Of a stretch of DNA of 64,000 bases, positions 7,634 to 16,492 are shown one piece after another. A program made the position numbers and the translations under genes. Where the stretch lies: assembly GCF_000613185.1 (NCBI RefSeq), contig NZ_CCBB010000003.1, positions 930,001 to 994,000 on the forward strand, in the 5' to 3' direction. Below the pieces are notes generated by a model. It was not told the origin of the DNA. It did no database searches and saw only the letters and a list, made by a program, of their open reading frames with translations. Within the stretch, counting starts at the first letter, position 1. The number at the start of each line of letters is the position of its first letter. This DNA comes from Mycolicibacterium cosmeticum (lineage in GTDB: Bacteria; Actinomycetota; Actinomycetes; Mycobacteriales; Mycobacteriaceae).

Positions 7634-8968
7634 ATGGCGCAGTACGCAGTGGTCGATCCCGCATCCGGTGAGGTGCTCCGTGAGTACCCCACGGCGACCG
7701 ACGCTCAGATCGAGCAGGCGCTGTCCGCGGCGGCCGGCGCCTACCGGGACTGGTCCAAGAACTCCACGCTGGAAGACCGCGTCGCGCTGATCCGCAAGGT
7801 GGCCGCGCTGCACAACGAGCGCCGCGACGAACTCGCCGCCATCATCGTGCGCGAGATGGGCAAACCCCTGGACCAGGCCACCGGCGAGGTCGAATTCAGT
7901 GCCGCCATCTACGAGTTCTACGCCGACAACGCCGCCAAGTTCCTGGCCGACGAACCGATCGAGCTGCTCGACGGCGAGGGCTCGGCGCTGATCCGGCGCG
8001 GCCCGGTGGGTGTGCTGCTGGGCATCATGCCGTGGAACTACCCGTACTACCAGGTGGCGCGGTTCGCCGGCCCCAACCTGACACTCGGCAACACCATCGT
8101 GCTCAAGCACGCCCCGCAGTGCCCGGAGTCGGCGGCGGCCATCCAGCAGATCTTCGACGACGCCGGCTACCCCGAGGGCGCCTACGTCAACATCTACGCG
8201 ACCAACGAGCAGGTCGCCACCATCATCGCCGACCCACGCGTCCAAGGGGTTTCGCTCACCGGTTCGGAGCGCGCCGGGGCGGCGGTCGCCGAGATCGCCG
8301 GCCGCAACCTGAAGAAGGTGGTGCTCGAGCTCGGCGGGTCCGATCCCTTCATCGTGCTGTCCTCCGACGATATGGACGCCACCGTCGAGGCGGCGGTGGC
8401 GGGCCGGTTCGAGAACACCGGGCAGGCCTGTAACGCGGCCAAGCGGTTCATCGTCGCCGAGCAGGTGTACGACGAGTTCCTGGACAAGTTCACCGCCAAG
8501 GTGCTGGAGCAGCGCGACGGGCTGGCCCCGCTGTCGTCGGAGGCCGCCGCGCAGCGGCTCGCCGAGCAGGTCGACCGCGCGGTGGCCGGCGGGGCACGGT
8601 TGACCACCGAGGGGGAGCGCAAGGGCGCGCACTTCCCGCCCGGCGTGTTGACCGATGTGCCAACGGATTTCCGCGAGGAGCTGTTCGGGCCGGTCGCCAT
8701 CGTCTACAAGGCCGCCTCCGAGGACGAGGCCGTGGAGCTGGCCAACGACACCCCGTTCGGGCTGGGCTCCTACGTGTTCACCACCGACGACGAGCAGGCG
8801 GCCAGGGTGGCCGACAAGATCGACGCCGGCATGGTGTTCGTCAACGTCGTCGGCGCCGACGGTGTCGAGCTGCCCTTCGGCGGGGTCAAGCGATCCGGCT
8901 TCGGGCGCGAACTCGGCCGCTACGGCATCGACGAATTCGTCAACAAGAAGCTGATCCGCAAGGGCTAG
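7634..8968 (+). CDS. NAD(P)-dependent aldehyde dehydrogenase, succinate-semialdehyde-dehydrogenase type
   Basis: A 444-residue cytoplasmic aldehyde dehydrogenase. The family landmarks are in order: MPWNYPYYQ (oxyanion-hole Asn), the cofactor segment around LKHAP, TGSERAGAAV, the general-base Glu in LELGGSDP, the nucleophilic Cys in NTGQACNA, and the C-terminal PFGGVKRSGFGRELGRYG. The length fits the compact GabD1-like group that oxidises succinate semialdehyde, but substrate assignment is only by resemblance. AGGAG lies 8-10 nt upstream of the chosen ATG, inside the short upstream frame. It probably shares a transcript with the alcohol dehydrogenase. A strong inverted repeat follows the stop. 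Confidence 0.88.
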   Translation: MAQYAVVDPASGEVLREYPTATDAQIEQALSAAAGAYRDWSKNSTLEDRVALIRKVAALHNERRDELAAIIVREMGKPLDQATGEVEFSAAIYEFYADNAAKFLADEPIELLDGEGSALIRRGPVGVLLGIMPWNYPYYQVARFAGPNLTLGNTIVLKHAPQCPESAAAIQQIFDDAGYPEGAYVNIYATNEQVATIIADPRVQGVSLTGSERAGAAVAEIAGRNLKKVVLELGGSDPFIVLSSDDMDATVEAAVAGRFENTGQACNAAKRFIVAEQVYDEFLDKFTAKVLEQRDGLAPLSSEAAAQRLAEQVDRAVAGGARLTTEGERKGAHFPPGVLTDVPTDFREELFGPVAIVYKAASEDEAVELANDTPFGLGSYVFTTDDEQAARVADKIDAGMVFVNVVGADGVELPFGGVKRSGFGRELGRYGIDEFVNKKLIRKG

Positions 8969-8979
8969 TCCCCGAACCG

Positions 8980-9032
8980 AACGTGAGCTTGGGTGCGAGG
9001 TCCGGACCGGATCTCGCACCCAAGCTCACATT
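8980..9032. terminator. Bidirectional terminator between convergent aldehyde dehydrogenase and sdhB
   Basis: GTGAGCTTGGGTGCGAG (8983-8999) and its exact reverse complement (9013-9029) form a perfect 17-bp stem, extendable to 20 bp with one mismatch, around a 13-nt loop. It lies 12 bp after one stop codon and about 20 bp before the end of sdhB on the other strand, as expected for a shared intrinsic terminator. There is no strong U tract, as is common in mycobacteria. Confidence 0.75.
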
Positions 9033-9052
9033 GGGCTGCAGAGAAAAAGAAA

Positions 9053-9838
9053 CTACCGCGCGAACATCAAGGCGCGCTTCACCTCTTGGATCGCCTGGGT
9101 CACCTGGATGCCACGCGGGCAGGCGTCGGTGCAGTTGAAGGTGGTGCGGCAGCGCCACACCCCGTCGACGTCGTTGAGGATGTCCAGGCGCTCGGCGGCA
9201 CCCTCGTCCCGGCTGTCGAAGATGAACCGGTGCGCGTTGACGATCGCGGCCGGGCCGAAGTAGCTGCCCTCGTTCCAGAACACCGGGCAGCTGGTGGTGC
9301 AGCACGCGCACAGGATGCACTTGGTGGTGTCGTCGTAGCGGGCGCGGTCGGTCTGGCTCTGGATCCGTTCCCGGGTGGGCGGGTTGCCGCTGGTGATCAG
9401 GAACGGCTTGACGGCCCGGAACGCGTCGAAGAACGGCTCCATGTCGACGACGAGGTCCTTCTCCACCGGCAGACCGCGGATCGGCTCGATGGTGATGGTC
9501 AGCTGCTTGCCCGGCTTCTTGGGCAGCAGGTCACGCATCAGCACCTTGCACGCCAGCCGGTTCACACCGTTGATCCGCATGGCGTCCGAACCGCACACGC
9601 CGTGCGCGCAGGACCGGCGGAAGGTCAGCGTCCCGTCCAGGTACCACTTGACGTAGTGCAGCAGGTTGAGCAGCCGGTCCGACGGCAGGCAGGGCACGCG
9701 GAAGCTCTGGAAACCGGCGGCGTCCGGGTTCTCCGGGTTGAACCGGGCGATCTTCAGCGTCACCATCACCGCGCCCTCGGGCACGGGCGGCAGCTCGGGG
9801 CCGCCGGCTTGCGGCTTGTCGATTACGGGTGCACTCAT
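9053..9838 (-). CDS. sdhB: Succinate dehydrogenase iron-sulfur subunit SdhB
   Basis: This 261-residue membrane-peripheral subunit passes electrons from the flavin of SdhA to the quinone site. The 2Fe-2S ligands are in RRSCAHGVCGSDAM and NRLACK; the 4Fe-4S and 3Fe-4S ligands are in CILCACCTTSCP and CRTTFNCTDACPRGI. The ATG two bases after the sdhA stop was chosen (MSAPVIDKP); the frame continues upstream only as an overlap artefact of sdhA. It is the last gene of the sdhC-D-A-B operon and corresponds to Rv3319 in M. tuberculosis. It ends at the shared terminator at 8980-9032. Confidence 0.97.
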   Translation of the reverse strand: MSAPVIDKPQAGGPELPPVPEGAVMVTLKIARFNPENPDAAGFQSFRVPCLPSDRLLNLLHYVKWYLDGTLTFRRSCAHGVCGSDAMRINGVNRLACKVLMRDLLPKKPGKQLTITIEPIRGLPVEKDLVVDMEPFFDAFRAVKPFLITSGNPPTRERIQSQTDRARYDDTTKCILCACCTTSCPVFWNEGSYFGPAAIVNAHRFIFDSRDEGAAERLDILNDVDGVWRCRTTFNCTDACPRGIQVTQAIQEVKRALMFAR

Positions 9839-9840
9839 GA

Positions 9841-11595
9841 TCAGTACTTCCGTTCCATCGGCTCGTACCGGGTCTGGACCACGGGCTTGTAGTCCAGCCG
9901 GATATCGGACAGCAGCTCGGTGCCCTCTTTGTAGGCCATGGTGTGCCGCATGTAGTTGGTGTCGTCGCGGTTCGGGTAGTCCTCGCGCGCGTGGCCGCCG
10001 CGGGATTCCTTGCGGTTGAGCGCGCCGACCACGGTGACCTCGGCCAGCTCCAGCAGGAAGCCCAGCTCGATGGCCTCCAGCAAATCGCTGTTGTAGCGCT
10101 TGCCCTTGTCCTGCACCGTGATTCGCGCGTAGCGCTCCTTCAGGGCGTGGATGTCGGTGAGCGCCTGCTTCAGCGTCTCCTCGGTGCGGAACACCGCGGC
10201 GTTGTTGTCCATCGACTGCTGCAGCGCGGTGCGGATGTCGGCGACGCGCTCGTTGCCGTGCTCGGAGAGGATGTCGCCCACCCAGCCGACCACCATGTCG
10301 GCCGGGTTCTCCGGCAGGTCGACGTGGTTGTGGTTGTTGGCGTACTCCGCGGCGGCGATCCCGGCGCGGCGGCCGAAGACGTTGATGTCCAACAGCGAGT
10401 TGGTGCCCAGCCGGTTGGAGCCGTGCACCGACACACACGCGCATTCGCCCGCGGCGTACAGACCCGGCACGATCGTTTTGTTGTCGCGCAGCACCTGGCC
10501 GTGCACGTTGGTCGGGATACCGCCCATGACGTAATGGCAGGTCGGGTACACCGGCACCAGCTCGGTCACCGGGTCCACGCCGAGGTAGGTGCGGGCGAAC
10601 TCGGTGATGTCGGGGAGCTTGGCCTCCAGCACGTCCTCGCCGAGGTGGCGCACATCGATGTAGACGTAGTCCTTGTTCGGTCCGGCGCCACGGCCCTCGA
10701 GCACCTCGAGCACCATCGACCGGGCGACGATATCGCGCGGCGCGAGGTCGACGATGGTCGGGGCGTAGCGCTCCATGAAGCGTTCGCCCTCGCCGTTGAG
10801 CAGTCGCCCGCCCTCGCCGCGCACGGCCTCCGAGATCAGGATGCCCAGGCCGGCCAGGCCTGTCGGGTGGAACTGGTGGAACTCCATGTCCTCCAAGGGA
10901 AGTCCCTTGCGGAAGATGATGCCCAGGCCGTCGCCGGTCAGCGTGTGCGCGTTGGAGGTGGTCTTGTACATCCGGCCCGAACCGCCGGTGGCGAAGACGA
11001 TCGCCTTGGCGTGGAAGACGTGGATGTCGCCGGTCGCCAGCTCGTAGGCGATGACACCGGTGGCGACCGGGCCGCCGGGGGTCTCGGTGAGCGCGATGTC
11101 CAGTGCGTAGAACTCGTTGAAGAACTCGACGTCGTGCTTGACGCAGTTTTGGTAGAGCGTCTGCAGGATCATGTGCCCGGTGCGGTCGGCGGCGTAGCAG
11201 GCGCGGCGCACCGGTGCCTTGCCGTGGTCGCGGGTGTGCCCACCGAACCGGCGCTGGTCGATGCGGCCTTCGGGGGTGCGGTTGAACGGCATCCCCATCT
11301 TCTCGAGGTCATAGACGGCGTCGATGGCCTCCTTGCACATGATCTCGACGGCGTCCTGGTCGGCGAGGTAGTCCCCACCCTTGACGGTGTCGAAGGTGTG
11401 CCACTCCCAGTTGTCCTCTTCGACATTGGCCAGCGCGGCGCACATGCCGCCCTGCGCGGCGCCGGTGTGGCTGCGGGTCGGGTACAGCTTGGTCAGCACG
11501 GCGGTGCGGGCCCGGGGGCCGGCTTCCACCGCGGCGCGCATTCCGGCGCCGCCGGCACCGACGATCACGACGTCGTAGCGGTGTTCAACAATCAT
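9841..11595 (-). CDS. sdhA: Succinate dehydrogenase flavoprotein subunit SdhA
   Basis: The 584-residue catalytic subunit oxidises succinate to fumarate with covalently bound FAD. The FAD-binding glycine loop is VIVGAGGAGMRAA at residues ~10-22; the covalent-flavin histidine lies in TRSHTGAAQGG; substrate-site residues occur in RDHGKAPVRRACYAADRTGH, HQFHPTG and HGSNRLGTNSLLDINVFGRRAG. The length is normal for the family. It sits between sdhD (16 nt upstream) and sdhB (2 nt downstream), so the operon is translationally tight. M. tuberculosis Rv3318 is the counterpart. Confidence 0.98.
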   Translation of the reverse strand: MIVEHRYDVVIVGAGGAGMRAAVEAGPRARTAVLTKLYPTRSHTGAAQGGMCAALANVEEDNWEWHTFDTVKGGDYLADQDAVEIMCKEAIDAVYDLEKMGMPFNRTPEGRIDQRRFGGHTRDHGKAPVRRACYAADRTGHMILQTLYQNCVKHDVEFFNEFYALDIALTETPGGPVATGVIAYELATGDIHVFHAKAIVFATGGSGRMYKTTSNAHTLTGDGLGIIFRKGLPLEDMEFHQFHPTGLAGLGILISEAVRGEGGRLLNGEGERFMERYAPTIVDLAPRDIVARSMVLEVLEGRGAGPNKDYVYIDVRHLGEDVLEAKLPDITEFARTYLGVDPVTELVPVYPTCHYVMGGIPTNVHGQVLRDNKTIVPGLYAAGECACVSVHGSNRLGTNSLLDINVFGRRAGIAAAEYANNHNHVDLPENPADMVVGWVGDILSEHGNERVADIRTALQQSMDNNAAVFRTEETLKQALTDIHALKERYARITVQDKGKRYNSDLLEAIELGFLLELAEVTVVGALNRKESRGGHAREDYPNRDDTNYMRHTMAYKEGTELLSDIRLDYKPVVQTRYEPMERKY

Positions 11596-11611
11596 TTCCT
11601 ACAACTCCAGC

Positions 11612-12088
11612 TCAAGAGATGTTCGCGTCGAACGTCAGCAGCACGTAGGTACCCAGTACCAGCGTGAACAACATCGACAGGGCCAGCAGGGTGTTCAGCC
11701 AGAACTTGGTCGAATCCTTGCGGGCGTAATCGGCGATGATGGTGCGCATCCCGTTGCCGCCGTGCAATTGGGCCAGCCACAGCAGCAGCAGATCCCAGGT
11801 CTGCCAGAACGGCGAGGCCCAGCGCTGTGCGACGTAGTTGAAGTCGATGCGGTACACGCCGTTCTGCCACATCAGCATGATGAACAGGTGGCCCAGCGCC
11901 AGGAACACCAGGACGATGCCGGAGAAGCGCATGAACAGCCAGGCGTACTTCTCGAAGTTGGGCATGCCGCCCGGCCGCCGCGGGGACCGCGGGTTGTCCA
12001 GCCCGGCGGGCCGGTCGTAGCTGCGCTGCATGACCGGGGCCGGTCCGCCGCGCTCGCTCAGGTGGTCGTAGGGATTTTCGCCACTCAT
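11612..12088 (-). CDS. sdhD: Succinate dehydrogenase membrane anchor SdhD
   Basis: A 158-residue membrane anchor subunit with a ~45-residue hydrophilic N-terminus and three hydrophobic segments (FSGIVLVFLALGHLFIML, a WDLLLLWLAQLHGG region, and LLALSMLFTLVLGTYVLL). The His in LALGHLF and the LHGGNGMR segment resemble heme/quinone-site regions in this subunit family. The start is the ATG that overlaps the sdhC stop codon by 4 nt (ATGA), which implies translational coupling. Corresponds to Rv3317. Confidence 0.93.
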   Translation of the reverse strand: MSGENPYDHLSERGGPAPVMQRSYDRPAGLDNPRSPRRPGGMPNFEKYAWLFMRFSGIVLVFLALGHLFIMLMWQNGVYRIDFNYVAQRWASPFWQTWDLLLLWLAQLHGGNGMRTIIADYARKDSTKFWLNTLLALSMLFTLVLGTYVLLTFDANIS

Positions 12089-12513
12089 AGGAAACGCTCC
12101 GCCATGTGCATGCCGAGGACACCCAGCGAGGGGATCATCACGGCCAACCAGATTCCGGCAATCACCCACAGCATCAGGCGCTGATAGCGCGGGCCGTGCT
12201 GCCAGAAGTCGATGAGGATCACGCGGATGCCGTTGAGCGCGTGGTACAGCACCGCCGCGACCAGACCGACCTCCATGAGACCGACGATCGGCGTCTTGTA
12301 CGTCTCGATGACTTCGTTGTAGGCCTGCGGGCTCACCCGCACCAGCGCGGTGTCGAGCACGTGGACGAACAGGAAGAAGAAAATGGTGGCACCCGTGATG
12401 CGGTGCAGTACCCAGGACCACATGCCTGGGTCGCCGCGGTACAGGGTGCGGCGACGGCCCGGTTTTGATCGCGGTGCCGGTGTATCGGAATCCGCAGCCG
12501 TAGCTGTGCTCAT
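12085..12513 (-). CDS. sdhC: Succinate dehydrogenase cytochrome b556 subunit SdhC
   Basis: A 142-residue integral membrane subunit, first gene of the sdhCDAB operon. HRITGATIFFFLFVHVLD is the classical SdhC signature combining the quinone-site His-Arg and a heme-ligand histidine; two further membrane segments follow (VGLVAAVLYHALNGIRVI, LWVIAGIWLAVMIPSLGVL). A TAGAGT -10-like box is visible on this strand about 75 bp upstream, and an iron-box-like dyad lies 140 bp upstream. Corresponds to Rv3316. Confidence 0.95.
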   Translation of the reverse strand: MSTATAADSDTPAPRSKPGRRRTLYRGDPGMWSWVLHRITGATIFFFLFVHVLDTALVRVSPQAYNEVIETYKTPIVGLMEVGLVAAVLYHALNGIRVILIDFWQHGPRYQRLMLWVIAGIWLAVMIPSLGVLGMHMAERFL

Positions 12514-12651
12514 AGAGTGTCCTCCAACGCCATCGGTGGACGTCCGGGGACAAGGCTGTAATTCGTCCCCAAACCTCGGGGCGACTCTAATCCCAAATGG
12601 AACCGACTTAGAACTAGCGTGGAGCCCAAAGAGGCCGTTCTACCACAAAGT

Positions 12652-12665
12652 TAGGGTGCCCTACA
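12652..12665. promoter_or_regulatory. Iron-box-like (IdeR/DtxR-type) dyad between sdhC and cdd
   Basis: TTAGG-GTGC-CCTAC contains TAGGG and CCCTA as a perfect inverted repeat. The spacing matches the TTAGG-N4-CCTAA core within the published IdeR/DtxR consensus. It lies about 140 bp upstream of sdhC and 66 bp upstream of cdd. Succinate dehydrogenase is an iron-rich complex, so iron control is sensible, but one 14-bp match is weak evidence. Confidence 0.3.
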
Positions 12666-12730
12666 TTGGTTGTAGCCTTCGGATGTCGCTCCTTCGGAAT
12701 GCATTCAGATCATCCTTCGCGCAGGGTGTC

Positions 12731-13138
12731 ATGAGCCTGGAAATCGACTGGAAGTTGTTGCGAGACAACGCAATCGAAGCGTCGCGTGGCGCCTATGCGC
12801 CGTATTCGGGTTTTCCGGTGGGAGCGGCCGCGTTGGTCGACGACGACAGAATCATCCGCGGATGCAATGTGGAAAATGTCTCATATGGCCTGGGTCTCTG
12901 TGCCGAGTGCGCTGTGGTCTGCGTCCTGTTTTCCGGCGGTGGCGGACGGCTCGTCGCGCTCAGTTGCGTGGCGGCCGACGGTGCCCCGTTGATGCCGTGC
13001 GGACGATGCCGTCAGGTGCTCTTCGAGCACGGCGGACCCGATCTGCTGATCGACCATCCCGACGGCCCGCGCCGGCTCGCCGAGCTGCTGCCCGACGCGT
13101 TCGGCCCCGACGATCTGGAGCGTTCTCGTGGGATTTGA
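12731..13138 (+). CDS. cdd: Cytidine deaminase
   Basis: This 135-residue zinc enzyme deaminates cytidine/deoxycytidine to uridine/deoxyuridine in pyrimidine salvage. The active-site motifs are GLCAECAVV (zinc Cys and catalytic Glu in C-A-E) and PCGRCRQ (two zinc Cys); the substrate-binding N-terminus YAPYSGFPVGAA is intact. The ATG at MSLEIDW gives normal family length. Its last 11 nt overlap the GTG start of deoA, so the two salvage genes are coupled. Equivalent to Rv3315c. Confidence 0.96.
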   Translation: MSLEIDWKLLRDNAIEASRGAYAPYSGFPVGAAALVDDDRIIRGCNVENVSYGLGLCAECAVVCVLFSGGGGRLVALSCVAADGAPLMPCGRCRQVLFEHGGPDLLIDHPDGPRRLAELLPDAFGPDDLERSRGI

Positions 13139-14483
13139 TGCGCCTCATCACGGGTCGCATCTCGATGCGCCTCATCATGGGTCGCATCTCGATGCTCAAC
13201 ATCATGGGTCGCATCTCGATGCTCCGTCCGTCATCCGGACCAAACGCGACGGTGGTGTGCTCTCCGACGAGGCCATCGACTGGGTGATCGACGGCTACAC
13301 GCACGGCCGGGTCGCCGACGAACAGATGTCGGCCTTGCTGATGGCGATCTTCCTGCGTGGCATGACACCCGGCGAGATCACCCGCTGGACCGCGGCCATG
13401 ATCGCCTCCGGTGAGCGGTTCGACTTCACCGATCTGGGCCTGCCGCTGGTGGACAAGCACTCCACCGGCGGGGTGGGCGACAAGATCACCATCCCACTGG
13501 TACCGGTGGTACTGGCTTGTGGCGCAGCGGTTCCGCAGGCTGCGGGCCGCGGCCTCGGGCACACCGGCGGCACCCTCGACAAACTGGAGGCCATCGCCGG
13601 CTTCACCCCGGAGCTGTCCAAAGAGCGCATCCGGCAACAGCTTTCCGACGTCGGAGCGGCCATCTTCGCCGCCGGCGATCTCGCCCCGGCCGACCGCTTG
13701 ATCTACGCGCTGCGTGACGTCACGGCCACCACCGAGTCGCTGCCGCTGATCGCCAGTTCGGTGATGAGCAAGAAGCTGGCCGAAGGAGCGCAATCCCTGG
13801 TCCTGGACGTCAAGGCCGGCCGCGGCGCGTTCCTCAAGACCGAAGCCGAGTCCCGCGAGCTGGCGGCCACCATGGTGGCGCTGGGCAACTCCTACGGCGT
13901 CCCGACCCGGGCGCTGCTCACCGATATGAACCGCCCGCTGGGCCGCACCGTCGGCAACTCGCTGGAGGTCGCGGAGTCGCTGGAGGTGCTGGCCGGCGGC
14001 GGGCCGCCCGACGTGATCGAGCTGACCCTGGCGCTGGCGACCGCGATGCTCGATTCCGCCGGGGTCGATCGGGTGGACCCGGCCCAGACACTGCGCGACG
14101 GGACGGCGATGGACCGGTTCCGTCGGCTGATCGCCGCCCAGGGCGGTGATCTGAGCCAACCGCTGCCGCTCGGTACGCACACCGAAACCGTCACCGCGTC
14201 CCGCGGCGGCGTGATGGGGGATATCGATGCCATGGCGGTGGCGATGGCCGCGTGGCGCCTCGGGGCCGGGCGTGCCGCCCCCGGGCAGCCGGTGCAGCTC
14301 GGCGCCGGGGTCCGCATCCATCGCCGGCCCGGTGAACCCGTCGCCGCCGGCGAGACGCTGTTCACGCTCTACACCGAAACGCCCGAGCGGCTGCCCGCGG
14401 CGCTGGCCGAACTCGACGGCGGGTGGACCGTCGGTGCCACCGCGCCGGAGCTCGGCCCCGTGGTGATCGACCGTATCGGGTAG
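13128..14483 (+). CDS. deoA: Thymidine phosphorylase with unusual N-terminal His-rich repeat
   Basis: A 451-residue enzyme that splits thymidine/deoxyuridine with phosphate to base and deoxyribose-1-phosphate. The phosphate- and nucleoside-binding core is intact: [48 protein letters not shown]. The normal family start (FDAP followed directly by [10 protein letters not shown] in M. tuberculosis) is interrupted here by three 9-residue repeats, [18 protein letters not shown] and DAQHHGSHL, before [13 protein letters not shown]. The insertion keeps the frame, so the enzyme is probably functional. The GTG start overlaps the end of cdd. Equivalent to Rv3314c. Confidence 0.94.
   Translation: MGFDAPHHGSHLDAPHHGSHLDAQHHGSHLDAPSVIRTKRDGGVLSDEAIDWVIDGYTHGRVADEQMSALLMAIFLRGMTPGEITRWTAAMIASGERFDFTDLGLPLVDKHSTGGVGDKITIPLVPVVLACGAAVPQAAGRGLGHTGGTLDKLEAIAGFTPELSKERIRQQLSDVGAAIFAAGDLAPADRLIYALRDVTATTESLPLIASSVMSKKLAEGAQSLVLDVKAGRGAFLKTEAESRELAATMVALGNSYGVPTRALLTDMNRPLGRTVGNSLEVAESLEVLAGGGPPDVIELTLALATAMLDSAGVDRVDPAQTLRDGTAMDRFRRLIAAQGGDLSQPLPLGTHTETVTASRGGVMGDIDAMAVAMAAWRLGAGRAAPGQPVQLGAGVRIHRRPGEPVAAGETLFTLYTETPERLPAALAELDGGWTVGATAPELGPVVIDRIG
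13137..13226 (+). repeat. 27-bp tandem repeat, 3.3 copies, inside deoA
   Basis: The units span 13137-13163, 13164-13190 and 13191-13217, with a partial fourth to 13226. Units 1 and 2 differ at a single base; unit 3 has three further changes. The unit contains GATGCG and CGCATC arms, so each copy can fold into an imperfect hairpin of about 25 nt. Because 27 is a multiple of 3, copy-number changes would add or remove nine residues without a frameshift. Confidence 0.95.
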
Positions 14484-14550
14484 GCGAACACCTGATGTCG
14501 GCGCGGGCGATCTGCGCGCCTGTACCGCCGCGGGCGAGCAAGATGGACAG

Positions 14551-15639
14551 ATGAGTACGCCGCTGACCCTCGACCTGATCAAACAAGCCCCCAAAGCGCT
14601 GCTGCACGACCACCTCGACGGCGGGTTACGCCCGGCCACGGTGCTCGAGCTGGCCGATCAATTCGGGTACGACGAGCTACCGGCCACCGAGGTCGACGAG
14701 CTCGCGACGTTCTTCCGCACCGCCGCGCACAGCGGGTCGCTGGTGCGTTATCTGGAACCGTTCGCGCACACCGTCGGCGTGATGCAGACCCCCGAGGCCC
14801 TGCACCGGGTGGCCTACGAGGCCGTCGAGGACCTCGCCGAGGACAACGTGGTGTACGCCGAGGTCCGGTTCGCCCCCGAACTGCACATCGATCGCGGGCT
14901 GTCGCTGGACGCCGTCGTCGACGCGGTGCTCGGCGGCTTCGCCGACGGTGAGAAGGCCGCCGCCGCGGCCGGCCGCACCATCGTGGTGCGCTGCCTGGTC
15001 ACCGCCATGCGCCATGCCGCACGGTCCCGGGAGATCGCCGAGCTGGCCATCCGGTTCCGCGACCAGGGCGTCGTCGGCTTCGACATCGCCGGTGCCGAGG
15101 CCGGCTATCCGCCCAGCCGGCACCTGGACGCGTTCGAGTACATGCGAAGCAACAACGCGCGCTTCACCATTCACGCCGGTGAGGCCTTCGGCCTGCCGTC
15201 CATCCACGAGGCCATCGCATTCTGCGGTGCCGACCGGCTCGGCCACGGGGTGCGCATCGTCGACGACATCACGGTCGGCCCCGACGGGACGGTGCGGCTG
15301 GGCCGGCTCGCGGCGATCCTGCGGGACAAGCGCATTCCGCTGGAACTGTGCCCGAGCTCCAACGTGCAGACCGGCGCGGTGGCCAGCATCGCCGAGCATC
15401 CGTTCGACCTACTGGCCCGCACCCGGTTCCGGGTCACCGTCAACACCGACAACCGGCTGATGAGCGACACCACCATGAGCCAGGAGATGCTGCGGCTGGT
15501 CGAGGCGTTCGGCTACGGCTGGAGCGACCTGGAACGCTTCACCATCAACGCGATGAAGTCGTCGTTCCTGCCGTTCGACGAGCGGCTGGCTCTCATCGAC
15601 GGAGTGATCAAACCGCGGTACGCGGTGCTGATCGGCTGA
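14551..15639 (+). CDS. add: Adenosine deaminase
   Basis: A 362-residue zinc hydrolase converting adenosine and deoxyadenosine to inosine and deoxyinosine. The zinc and catalytic motifs are in place: HDHLDGG (residues ~19-25), HAGEAFG with catalytic Glu, LGHGVR, and NTDNRLMS in the position of the usual NTDDP. It follows deoA by 67 bp in the same direction and closes the cdd-deoA-add salvage run. Its final 32 nt overlap the convergent hydrolase gene. Equivalent to Rv3313c. Confidence 0.96.
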   Translation: MSTPLTLDLIKQAPKALLHDHLDGGLRPATVLELADQFGYDELPATEVDELATFFRTAAHSGSLVRYLEPFAHTVGVMQTPEALHRVAYEAVEDLAEDNVVYAEVRFAPELHIDRGLSLDAVVDAVLGGFADGEKAAAAAGRTIVVRCLVTAMRHAARSREIAELAIRFRDQGVVGFDIAGAEAGYPPSRHLDAFEYMRSNNARFTIHAGEAFGLPSIHEAIAFCGADRLGHGVRIVDDITVGPDGTVRLGRLAAILRDKRIPLELCPSSNVQTGAVASIAEHPFDLLARTRFRVTVNTDNRLMSDTTMSQEMLRLVEAFGYGWSDLERFTINAMKSSFLPFDERLALIDGVIKPRYAVLIG

Positions 15640-16492
15640 CCGGCGGCGGCCGGTCCGCGGCCGCCGTGTGGTGCAGCAGCGCCGGGACGAAGACGTCCCA
15701 CAGTGGCTCGGGCAGGTCGTGCCCGGCGCCTTCCAGAATCAGCAGCGCCGCACCGGCAATGGCGTCGCGCACGGCCAGCCCGTGGGCCGGCGGGCACACC
15801 GGGTCGTGGTCGCCGTGCACCACCAGTGTCGGTGCGGTGATGCGGGCGAAATCCCGCGTCGCCCCGGCGAAGCTCATCGCGTGGTGATTACCGAGGGTGG
15901 CCGCGATATCGCGGGTGCGGGCGACGTCCCGTTCGACCAGGGCGCGGGTGGCGGGCTCGTCGAACAACGGCGACCCGCCCGCACACGCCTTCGCCGACGC
16001 GACGACGTGGTCCACCACCGCGGCGCGATCGGTGGGGTCGGGCTCGGCGGGGAACTCCGCCGACGACGGCGGCAGCCCGTCCGCGCCGGTGGAGGTGGAG
16101 ACGAACGTCAGCGACGCGACCCGGTCGGGGTGGTCCACCCCGAGGATGACCCCGATCCCGCCGGCCATCGACCGGCAGACCACGTGCGCGCGCTCGATGC
16201 CCAGGGCGTCGAGCAGACCGAGCGCGTCGGCGGCCAGGTCGGTGAACGCGTAACCCGGCCGGCCCGGCGGGTAACTGATGGACCGGCCGGTGTCCCGGTT
16301 GTCGTACCGGATCACGAACCGGCCGGCGTGTGCCAGCCGCTCGCACAACCGCGCGTCCCACCACAGCATCGAGGCGCTCGCGCCGTCGATGAGCAGGATC
16401 ACCGGGTGCGCGGGGTCGCCGAAGGTCTCGATACACAGTTCGGCATCGCCGATCGGGACGAGCCGCTCGCCGTGGGACAGCCGGCCGGTCAC
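15608..16492 (-). CDS. Alpha/beta hydrolase
   Basis: A 294-residue alpha/beta-fold hydrolase. The nucleophile elbow is CRSMAGG (Ser at about residue 107, with Cys-Arg in place of the usual Gly-x), the acid is in [10 protein letters not shown], and the histidine in GAGHDLP. Preceding segments [15 protein letters not shown] and [12 protein letters not shown] resemble the esterase/peroxidase-like branch. The GTG start overlaps the stop of the upstream hydrolase gene (GTGA), so the two are co-translated. The substrate is unknown; the second hydrolase is only distantly similar, so this is not a recent duplication. Confidence 0.85.
   Translation of the reverse strand: MTGRLSHGERLVPIGDAELCIETFGDPAHPVILLIDGASASMLWWDARLCERLAHAGRFVIRYDNRDTGRSISYPPGRPGYAFTDLAADALGLLDALGIERAHVVCRSMAGGIGVILGVDHPDRVASLTFVSTSTGADGLPPSSAEFPAEPDPTDRAAVVDHVVASAKACAGGSPLFDEPATRALVERDVARTRDIAATLGNHHAMSFAGATRDFARITAPTLVVHGDHDPVCPPAHGLAVRDAIAGAALLILEGAGHDLPEPLWDVFVPALLHHTAAADRPPPVSRSAPRTAV

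Noticed and set aside
13137..13226. CRISPR array
   Set aside because: Units are contiguous without spacers, only three copies, and coding in frame with deoA.
12862..13287. Alternative frame running through the deoA repeat (repeats of [13 protein letters not shown])
   Set aside because: The repeat is open in more than one frame because of its composition; only the deoA frame continues into a conserved enzyme.
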